Source: JANNGC01 sp043758205
GTDB lineage: Bacteria; Verrucomicrobiota; Verrucomicrobiia; Limisphaerales; SIBH01
Direction of reading: 5' to 3'
DNA: 11,643 bases
Assembly (NCBI GenBank): GCA_043758205.1
Contig: JAYVNY010000190.1
Coordinates: forward strand, 1 to 11,643
Made by a program: the position numbers and the translations under genes. Below, one piece after another: positions 6,217 through 11,643 of the stretch. Every line of letters begins with the position of its first letter. The first letter of the stretch is position 1. A model generated the notes under the pieces. The model saw only the letters and a program-made list of their open reading frames with translations. It made no database searches and had not been told where the DNA came from.

Positions 6217-7134
6217 ATGCGCCGCTTCATCACAGGCTGTTTTTTCGCCCTCGGTTTTTTGTCCGGCTTCTGCGCCGCGCCGGAGCCGGACGCGGACCGA
6301 TGGTTCACCGAGGGCGGCGTGCGGCCGGAACCATTCGTGGGCGCAACGGTGCGGTCGAATGAGTTCGCCACGCTGCGCGCGGAGGTGGTGGCGAACGTGT
6401 TGCAGGTGAAATGCGACGCGGCCGGGGCCGGGGACGCGCCGCGATTGATCGTCAGCGCGGATGCGCCGGGCCACTGGCCGGCGCGCGACTGGCGGACGCT
6501 GGCGATGCGGCGTGCGGGACCGGGTTGGCTGGTGGAAGTGCCCGTGGACAGCCCGGATGTGCCGTTGATTTATTTCATCGCCACGCGCGCAGAGGGAAGC
6601 CCGGTGGTTTCGCCCCTGCGCATGGCGCGACCGCGCGCGCTGGGTCTGGAGCGTCCCTCGCGGCTGTTCTGGGCTTTCCTCGAAGGGTTTGAGCAAGGGT
6701 TGGAAGGCTGGCGTGCGCCGGAAATTTCCCTGACCACAAACGCGCTGGCGCGCAGCGGTCGCGCATCGCTGGCCGTGCGCGTGCCGGCGGGGAAAAAGTC
6801 CGTGAGCGTGGAGACGGCGCGGCTGCGCGGTTGGTTCGCGCAGGAACACGGGGCGGAGGGCGTGGCGTTGTGGCTGCGGACAGCGGGCGGGGACGGGCGG
6901 GTGGTTTGCACGCTGGCGGCGCACGCGTTCACGACCAATCAAATCCTGGCCCGCCGCGCGGAGGCGATCCCGGTCACGACAAACTGGGCGAAGGCGCGGC
7001 TGACCTTCGAGAGTTTCCCGCGCGTGCCGCTGGCGGATTTGGATTTGCTCATCATCGAATTCATCGCCGCGCCGGGCACGGAGCTGTGGATGGATGACGT
7101 GCATTGGCTCGGGCGCTGGCGGGAGGATTTCTGA
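6217..7134 (+). CDS. Secreted two-domain beta-sandwich protein, function unknown
   Basis: The 305-residue protein starts at ATG 6217; a GTG at 6208 adds only three residues. Residues 1-21 are a Sec signal peptide (MRRFITGCFFALGFLSGFCA). The Cys there is not in a lipobox, so it is probably not a lipoprotein. Residues about 45-140 form a beta-rich domain with APGHWPARDWRTLAM (83-97) and WLVEVPVDSPDVPLIYFIA (104-122), a pattern seen in starch-binding or Ig-like folds. Residues about 155-300 look like a galactose-binding jelly roll: FEQGLEGWR (158-166), ARSGRASLAVRVP (178-190), and the closing ELWMDDVHWLG (289-299). No catalytic motif is visible. It likely binds carbohydrate or cell-surface material, but this is fold-level inference. 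It lies 195 bases after the prepilin-like gene and 80 before tyrA, so an operon with either is doubtful. Confidence 0.75.
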   Translation: MRRFITGCFFALGFLSGFCAAPEPDADRWFTEGGVRPEPFVGATVRSNEFATLRAEVVANVLQVKCDAAGAGDAPRLIVSADAPGHWPARDWRTLAMRRAGPGWLVEVPVDSPDVPLIYFIATRAEGSPVVSPLRMARPRALGLERPSRLFWAFLEGFEQGLEGWRAPEISLTTNALARSGRASLAVRVPAGKKSVSVETARLRGWFAQEHGAEGVALWLRTAGGDGRVVCTLAAHAFTTNQILARRAEAIPVTTNWAKARLTFESFPRVPLADLDLLIIEFIAAPGTELWMDDVHWLGRWREDF

Positions 7135-7180
7135 GACTTGGACCTGGCCTGGCGGCGGTGGCACCGCGTGTCTAAAACCT

Positions 7181-7208
7181 TTGCCCCTGCGCCGCCTTCC
7201 GGTTTAAT
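7181..7208 (+). promoter_or_regulatory. Possible promoter giving a leaderless tyrA transcript
   Basis: TTGCCC (7181-7186, four of six matches to the -35 consensus) and TTTAAT (7203-7208, five of six matches to the -10 consensus) are 16 bases apart. The tyrA GTG lies six bases after the -10 box, so transcription would start at or very near the start codon. There is no Shine-Dalgarno site, which fits leaderless translation. It is a consensus match only. Confidence 0.4.
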
Positions 7209-7214
7209 CGCCGC

Positions 7215-8093
7215 GTGCTGTTCCGCAAAATTGCTCTCGTCGGCGTGGGCCTGCTCGGCGGATCGCTGGCTCTGGCGATTCGCGCGCGCGAAGTGGCCGC
7301 CGTCGTGCAAGGCTACGTGCGCCGGGAAAGTTCCCTCGCGGAATGCGCCCGCGCCGGTCTCCCGGATTTTGCCACCACCGATCTTCTCGCCGCCGTGCGC
7401 GACGCCGACCTCGTCATCCTCTGCACGCCGCTCGCCCAGATGCGCGGGCTGACGGAGCAACTGCTTCCTGCGCTCAAGAAAGGCGCGCTCGTCAGCGACG
7501 TGGGCAGCGTGAAGGCCAGCGTGGTTGCGGATTTGGAATCGCTCGTGACGGACGCGGGCGCGCACTTCGTGGGCGCGCATCCGATGGCGGGCGGTGAACA
7601 GCCGGGCGTGAGCGCCGCACGTGGGGATTTGTTCAGCAACGCGGTTTGCATCATCACTCCCACGGCGACGACCAATGTGACGGCGCTGCAACTCGTCGAG
7701 GAATTCTGGCGCGCGCTCGGCACGCGCCTGCTGAAAATGAACCCGCTCCTCCACGACGAACTGGTCGCCCGCAGCAGTCACCTGCCGCACTCGCTCGCCG
7801 CCGCGCTCGCCAGTTACGTTCTGCAACCCACGCATCCGAAGGAGCAGCCGCAGCTCTGCGCCACCGGCTTCCGCGACACCACGCGCGTCGCGTCCGGCTC
7901 GCCCGAGATGTGGCGGGACATCGCGCTGGCCAACCGTGTGCCGCTCGCCCGTGCGCTCGCTGAAGTCACGGAACAATTGCAACTCCTCCAACGCGCCGTG
8001 GCTGCCGGAGACGCGGACGTGATTGAGAAATTCTTTACCACCGCCAAGCAGCGCCGCGACGGCTGGTGCGCGCAGGCCGCTTCTACGGAATGA
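7215..8093 (+). CDS. tyrA: Prephenate/arogenate dehydrogenase
   Basis: A 292-residue TyrA that oxidatively decarboxylates prephenate (or arogenate) with NAD(P) on the way to tyrosine, in the cytoplasm. The nucleotide-binding loop GVGLLGGSLA is at 10-19, DADLVILCTP (63-72) follows, then SDVGSVK (94-100) and the substrate-site HPMAGGE (122-128). SSHLPHSLAAAL (187-198) and GFRDTTRVASGSPEMWRDI (218-236) lie in the helical dimerisation domain. It is a stand-alone dehydrogenase with no chorismate mutase or ACT domain, so feedback control by tyrosine through ACT is not expected. The start is GTG at 7215, directly before the Rossmann strand. aroA lies 193 bases downstream on the same strand, an order also known as a fused or adjacent pair in some Gammaproteobacteria. 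Cofactor and substrate preference cannot be decided here. Confidence 0.93.
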   Translation: MLFRKIALVGVGLLGGSLALAIRAREVAAVVQGYVRRESSLAECARAGLPDFATTDLLAAVRDADLVILCTPLAQMRGLTEQLLPALKKGALVSDVGSVKASVVADLESLVTDAGAHFVGAHPMAGGEQPGVSAARGDLFSNAVCIITPTATTNVTALQLVEEFWRALGTRLLKMNPLLHDELVARSSHLPHSLAAALASYVLQPTHPKEQPQLCATGFRDTTRVASGSPEMWRDIALANRVPLARALAEVTEQLQLLQRAVAAGDADVIEKFFTTAKQRRDGWCAQAASTE

Positions 8094-8148
8094 AGTGAGC
8101 AAGTCGCAGGGCGATTCTGAAATCCACGAGTGAACACATTTTTTTTCA

Positions 8149-8233
8149 CCGCAGAGGCGCAGAGGCGCAGAGACGCAGAGAAAAACGAAATTCCTTTTTC
8201 CCTCTGTGCCTCTGCGCCTCTGCGCCTCTGCGG
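8149..8233. repeat. Hairpin repeat made of GCAGAGGC octamers between tyrA and aroA
   Basis: The left arm (8149-8180) holds three full GCAGAGGC-type octamers and a partial fourth. The right arm (8202-8233) is its reverse complement at 30 of 32 positions. The spacer is 21 bases and AT-rich. This family is widely dispersed in verrucomicrobial and other environmental genomes (from memory) and is often mistranslated as peptides containing SLRLCASA. It fills most of the 193-base gap. It could terminate or attenuate read-through from tyrA, or process a joint transcript. Confidence 0.8.
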
Positions 8234-8271
8234 CAAAGTTTTAATCCCTTCGCCCGCGCGGAGTTTGGAGT

Positions 8272-8277
8272 GGGGAG
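8272..8277 (+). promoter_or_regulatory. Ribosome binding site of aroA
   Basis: GGGGAG ends nine bases before the ATG at 8287, separated by an eight-base T-run. It is one of the few recognisable Shine-Dalgarno-like sites in the window and supports this start. Confidence 0.5.
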
Positions 8278-8286
8278 TTTTTTTTC

Positions 8287-9720
8287 ATGCTGCCTGATCT
8301 CATTGAAATCATCCCGCTCTCCGCGCCGGTCCAGGCCGAGATCACCGTGCCCGGTTCCAAGAGCATCACGAATCGCGCGCTCGTGCTCGCCGCGCTGGCC
8401 GACGGAGAGGTGACGCTCGACGGCGCGCTCTGGAGCGAGGACACGCAGGTGATGGTGGACTGCCTCCAGCGCCTCGGCTTCGACGTGCGCGTGGAACTGG
8501 ACGCGAACGAATTTTGCAACCGCACCATCACCGTGCGCGGACGCGGCGGGGAAATCCCGAAAGCTGGCACGGTGGAACAACCGCTCGAACTGTTCGTGGG
8601 CAATGCGGGCACGGCGGCGCGCTTTCTTGCCGCCATGGTCTGCCTTGGGCGCGGCGTGTATCGCCTGAGCGGCGTGCCGCGGATGCACGAGCGTCCGCAG
8701 GCCGCGCTGTTCAGCGCGTTGCGCGATCTGGGCTACAAGATTGACTCGGCGAACGACAAGTTGCCCGCCGTGATCCACGGCACCGGCCCGCGCGCGGGGA
8801 AAGGCTGCGTGAGCATTGAATCCAGTTCGCAATTCGCGTCCGCGCTGCTGCTCAGTGCGGAGCGCGGCGGCTGGCAAATCGAAGTGTCCGGCGAGAACGC
8901 GGATGAATCGCCTTACGTCGCGATGACCTCGGAGATGAACAAGGTGTTTCCAAAGCGCGGCGGGAATTTTCAGATTGAACCGGATGCGTCGAGCGGGAGT
9001 TATTTTTGGGCGGTCGCTAGCTTGATTCCGCACGGCCCCGAGTATCTGGAGCACTCCGAACAGTTCGGCGTCGCAGTGCCAACTCATCAGTCGAACAAAA
9101 TTGAGGTTTTACACTGGCCTGAGTCGGGCTGGCAAATTGACGAGCTTTTTCCCGACGTCTTGATGCTTGGATCACACGCCCGAATGGCCCGGAATCTTGA
9201 TCGAGTCAAAGTTCCAATCCGGGAGGCTCTCCAGACTTTGAAATTACAAAAAAGTCGACGAGAAATTTCCCGACAGACCGACCTTGGGGACAGCATCATG
9301 ACGGCAATCGTTTCCAGTGCGGACGAGCATACGTTTCTGGGATTGCCCGGGCGGCCGCTTCGTTTTACCGACCTTGGCCGCCTCCGCGTGCAAGAGTGCG
9401 AACGCGTCGTCGCGCTCCGCACGGAACTCACCAAGTGCGGCGCGAAAGTCATCGAGACCGGCGACACGCTCGAAGTTTTCCCGTCCCAACTCCACGGCGC
9501 GGAAATCGAAACCTACGATGACCACCGCATGGCCATGTGTTTCGCGGTGCTGGGGCTGAAGGTGCCGGGCATCAAGCTGCGGAATCCGTCGTGCGTGAAG
9601 AAGACGTTCCCGAACTTTTTCCAGAAGCTCGCTGCCGCGCCGCCGCACGGCCTCGGCGTCGAAATCCGCGACGGCCACACCGGCCGCAAGCTCTCCCACG
9701 ACGAACTGTTCGCAGATTGA
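8287..9720 (+). CDS. aroA: 3-phosphoshikimate 1-carboxyvinyltransferase (EPSP synthase) with an internal insertion
   Basis: This joins shikimate-3-phosphate and phosphoenolpyruvate to make EPSP, the penultimate step to chorismate. The ATG at 8287 gives 477 residues; typical members have about 430-445. Conserved sites are PGSKSITNRAL (22-32), GNAGTAARFL (105-114), RMHERP (132-137), SSQFASALLL (180-189), EPDASSGSYF (231-240), DLGDSIMTAIV (332-342, D335 as the likely catalytic Asp), LRVQECER (366-373), YDDHRMAMCF (410-419) and KKTFPNFFQKL (438-448). From D233 to D335 there are 102 residues against 71 in the E. coli enzyme, so about 31 are extra, probably within 291-325. Codons about 263-362 are much more AT-rich at third positions than the rest. 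The frame is intact and all catalytic motifs remain, so the enzyme is probably active. It likely serves the same pathway as the upstream tyrA. Confidence 0.93.
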   Translation: MLPDLIEIIPLSAPVQAEITVPGSKSITNRALVLAALADGEVTLDGALWSEDTQVMVDCLQRLGFDVRVELDANEFCNRTITVRGRGGEIPKAGTVEQPLELFVGNAGTAARFLAAMVCLGRGVYRLSGVPRMHERPQAALFSALRDLGYKIDSANDKLPAVIHGTGPRAGKGCVSIESSSQFASALLLSAERGGWQIEVSGENADESPYVAMTSEMNKVFPKRGGNFQIEPDASSGSYFWAVASLIPHGPEYLEHSEQFGVAVPTHQSNKIEVLHWPESGWQIDELFPDVLMLGSHARMARNLDRVKVPIREALQTLKLQKSRREISRQTDLGDSIMTAIVSSADEHTFLGLPGRPLRFTDLGRLRVQECERVVALRTELTKCGAKVIETGDTLEVFPSQLHGAEIETYDDHRMAMCFAVLGLKVPGIKLRNPSCVKKTFPNFFQKLAAAPPHGLGVEIRDGHTGRKLSHDELFAD

Positions 9721-9787
9721 ATCGCCAAGGGGGAAGCGCGGGGAGCGGGCAGTTGTTTTCCTTCAACCTCGGAAAAGTCCATGCCGC

Positions 9788-9921
9788 CTCCCTCACCCCG
9801 GCCCTCTCCCGCTGGGAGAGGGGGAAAGTCAGCCCGCGTTTGTCAGGCCGAGCGCCGCATGTGCTGGTGAGGCTGGATGCCATTCTCCCTCTCCCAGCGG
9901 GAGAGGGCCGGGGTGAGGGAG
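9788..9921. repeat. 134-base element with perfect 35-base inverted arms and nested hairpins
   Basis: The arm at 9788-9822 is the exact reverse complement of 9887-9921, with a 64-base spacer. Each arm also contains its own 9-bp hairpin: in the left arm CCCTCTCCC (9802-9810), loop GCT, GGGAGAGGG (9814-9822). The family carries CCCTCACCCCGGCCCTCTCC and is dispersed in many Gram-negative genomes (from memory), often misread as peptides such as SPRPSPAGRGR. It lies between the 3' ends of aroA and the convergent minus-strand gene, so it could stop transcription from both sides. No transposase or clear target-site duplication is visible. It makes up about half of the 261-base gap; the rest shows nothing notable. 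Confidence 0.85.
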
Positions 9922-9981
9922 AGCGCAACGGACAAATCGAAACGCGGTTGATGCAAAAAGATATCAGCCCGTAGTTCCGCT

Positions 9982-11643
9982 TCACCGGCTGGCGGCAAGC
10001 TGGCGTTCCGCTTCGCTGGCGCGGGCCGCGTATTCAGCATCCGCCGGACGGGCCGCGCTCAACTTGCGGTAAGTTTCTCTCGCGCCGGAGAAATTTTTGC
10101 GCCGCCATTGAATCGTCGCGAGCTGCTCCAGGCTCGGCACATCGTTGGCGTCGAGTGCGACCGCACGCAGACTGGCCTCCTCGGCCTCGGCGGCGCGTCC
10201 GGCGGCGAGGCAGGCCTGGCTCAAGTTGTTCCACGACGACACGAACTTCGGATCCTGACGCGCGACGAGTTCAAAGAACGGAATGGCCTCGGCGGGCCGG
10301 CCTTGCAGCGCGCAGGTGATGGCCTGCGCGGTGATGACGCCCACGTCGTCCGGGAAAAGCTGATGCAGTTGCGCGAGCGTCGCTTCGATGAGCGTCCACG
10401 GGACCGGCGTGCGGCCAAAATCCGCCACGGTGGTGATGGTGGGCGAACTTCCCGTTGCTTTCACGCGCCGGAAAACTCGCTGCATGTGCGGCAGGTCGAA
10501 GGCCGCGTTCACCGCGTTGTCACGCACGCGCGCGGAGGTCGGGCCTTCGAGGTGCGTCTGCACGAAGAGCGTCAGCGGGTCGCGCCAAATCCAGGAGCGT
10601 TGCCAGGCTAGGGCGGACCAGCCCATGAGCACGATGGTGCCGGTGATGAAGACCGCACGACGCGGCAGCAGCAACGCCAGGCCGCCCAGCGCGAGAATCC
10701 AGCCGACGAGCGGGAGATACAAAAATCGTTCCGCACAAAACTGCATCATCGGCACGAGATTTGAGAACGGCAGCATGAAGAGCAGCAGCCAGAGCAGACC
10801 GGCGGCAGGCAGCAATTGCCGGCGATGGAAGGCGAACACCATGAGCGCGATCAGCCCCACGACCACGCCTCCGCCGAGCAGGACCGTCGGCGCGGTGAGC
10901 GCGTGGCCCGAGGTCATGTAGCTGTAATCAATCGAGAACGGCGGCACACCGGCGAGCAGGCGCGCGTAAATCGAACCGGCGGGCAGCGTGTCAATCAACG
11001 TCTGCGCGTGACTACCGGAGATCGGCGCAGTCTGGCTGGTGCGTCCGATGACGAGATGCCGGTGCGCCATGAAGACGAAGGCCACGGCGAGGAACGGCAG
11101 GCTCAACTTGAGCGCGGGCCAGAATCCACGGCGCGTGCGCCACGCCAGCAAGGGCAGGCAGAACAGCGCGAACGGCACGGCAGATTCCTTCGAGTAGAGC
11201 GCGAGCGTGAAGAAGATCACGGCCCCACCGAAATTTCGCCGCGTCAGTTCCTGCTCCTGATTGCGCAGGAGCATCCGGCAGCTCGCGAGCACGAAGACCG
11301 TGGCCATGATGTCGTCCAGGCTCTTGGCCCAGCACACGACTTCGGACACCACGGGATGCACGGCGAAAGCAGCGGCTCCGAGCCACGCGATCCAGCGCGC
11401 GGAATTTTCCTTCTCATCCCCGCGCTTGACGAAGACGAGGAGCAGCACTTGAAAGAGCAGAATCGTGGCGGCGGCGTGCCAGGCGAGATTGGTGAAATGG
11501 AACAGCCACGGCTTCGGCGCGTCACCTCCGCCGAGCGCGAAGAGCACCGCGTAGTGCAGCGTGCGCAACGGACGAAACAGCACGAAGCCCTCGGGATAGC
11601 TCGACTGCGCGTCGAGCGCGTAAAACATCGCGGGCGTGTTTTT
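9982..11643 (-). CDS. Polytopic TMTC/PMT-like glycosyltransferase with C-terminal TPR repeats (5' partial)
   Basis: The minus-strand frame is open from the right edge (11643) to a TGA at 9982-9984, giving 553 residues. The ATG at 11626-11628 is internal or at best uncertain, because coding continues upstream as KNTPA. Counting from that Met, RPLRTLHYAVLFAL (19-32), FHFTNLAWHA (43-52), HPVVSEVVCWAKSLDD (91-106), YSKESA (145-150) and ERFLYLPLVGW (300-310) match the TMTC / protein O-mannosyltransferase-like family. About eight to ten hydrophobic helices lie between 25 and 342. Residues 425-548 carry about three TPRs (ALQGRPAEAIPFFELVARQD, SWNNLSQACLAAGRAAEAEE, LATIQWRRKNFSGARETYRK). It probably sits in the inner membrane, taking a lipid-linked sugar and using the TPRs to bind a partner. 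The N-terminal loop that normally carries the acidic catalytic motif is beyond the window, so activity cannot be judged. Confidence 0.8.
   Translation of the reverse strand, partial: KNTPAMFYALDAQSSYPEGFVLFRPLRTLHYAVLFALGGGDAPKPWLFHFTNLAWHAAATILLFQVLLLVFVKRGDEKENSARWIAWLGAAAFAVHPVVSEVVCWAKSLDDIMATVFVLASCRMLLRNQEQELTRRNFGGAVIFFTLALYSKESAVPFALFCLPLLAWRTRRGFWPALKLSLPFLAVAFVFMAHRHLVIGRTSQTAPISGSHAQTLIDTLPAGSIYARLLAGVPPFSIDYSYMTSGHALTAPTVLLGGGVVVGLIALMVFAFHRRQLLPAAGLLWLLLFMLPFSNLVPMMQFCAERFLYLPLVGWILALGGLALLLPRRAVFITGTIVLMGWSALAWQRSWIWRDPLTLFVQTHLEGPTSARVRDNAVNAAFDLPHMQRVFRRVKATGSSPTITTVADFGRTPVPWTLIEATLAQLHQLFPDDVGVITAQAITCALQGRPAEAIPFFELVARQDPKFVSSWNNLSQACLAAGRAAEAEEASLRAVALDANDVPSLEQLATIQWRRKNFSGARETYRKLSAARPADAEYAARASEAERQLAASR

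Noticed and set aside
5893..7164. Minus-strand open frame covering the secreted protein gene
   Set aside because: Low-complexity Arg/Pro/His composition with no signal or domain. The plus strand has a signal peptide and coherent beta domains.
8149..8233. Repeating GCAGAGGC units as a possible CRISPR array
   Set aside because: The period is 8 bases with no spacers and the arms are inverted, so it is a hairpin repeat. No cas genes are present.
8599..8628. AroA variant at the glyphosate-related GNAGTA loop (Phe113 where E. coli has Pro101)
   Set aside because: The position varies naturally between families and sensitivity cannot be inferred from one residue, so no resistance claim is made.
8146..9087. 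Minus-strand frame ending in SLRLCASA-type peptides
   Set aside because: The end is a translated palindromic repeat and the rest is antisense to aroA.

Overview
The window is a GC-rich (roughly 60-65% by eye), densely coded bacterial chromosome segment. It most resembles a soil or freshwater member of the Verrucomicrobiota, near the Pedosphaera/Limisphaera group. Four things point there: a fused cytochrome c plus sorbosone-dehydrogenase-like propeller, a type II-secretion-style prepilin with a FTLLELL leader and an H-(x)n-GDxHV motif, GTG/TTG starts with poor Shine-Dalgarno sites, and intergenic gaps filled with palindromic repeats. The lineage is inferred from family resemblance only.

Layout, left to right. 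Bases 1-60 hold the last codons of an unidentified gene. Bases 61-207 hold an inverted pair of repeats. A secreted CxxCH cytochrome/propeller dehydrogenase follows (208-1812). Next comes a compact cluster: tlyA (rRNA 2'-O-methyltransferase), nadK (NAD kinase, overlapping tlyA) and a LacI-family regulator 10 bases downstream. A repeat-rich gap (4578-4815) with operator-like dyads leads to an unusual prepilin-like protein that has a Gly/Ser/Ala linker and a C-terminal membrane anchor. Then a secreted two-domain beta-sandwich protein of unknown function is followed by the aromatic amino acid pair tyrA and aroA. The pair is split by an 85-base hairpin repeat. A 134-base element with perfect 35-base inverted arms separates aroA from a convergent minus-strand gene. 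That gene encodes a polytopic TMTC/PMT-like glycosyltransferase with C-terminal TPRs and runs off the right edge.

How the genes work together. tlyA-nadK is a housekeeping pair also seen next to each other in Actinobacteria and Firmicutes (from memory). tyrA and aroA catalyse steps of tyrosine and chorismate synthesis. The dehydrogenase, prepilin, secreted protein and glycosyltransferase all act in the envelope but form no obvious single pathway.

I find no CRISPR array, transposase, tRNA, rRNA, phage or toxin-antitoxin module, and no convincing new defence or biosynthetic system. The most notable signals are an AT-shifted patch with about 31 extra residues inside aroA, the double-anchored prepilin-like protein, the density of unrelated palindromic repeats, and a possible leaderless promoter at tyrA.
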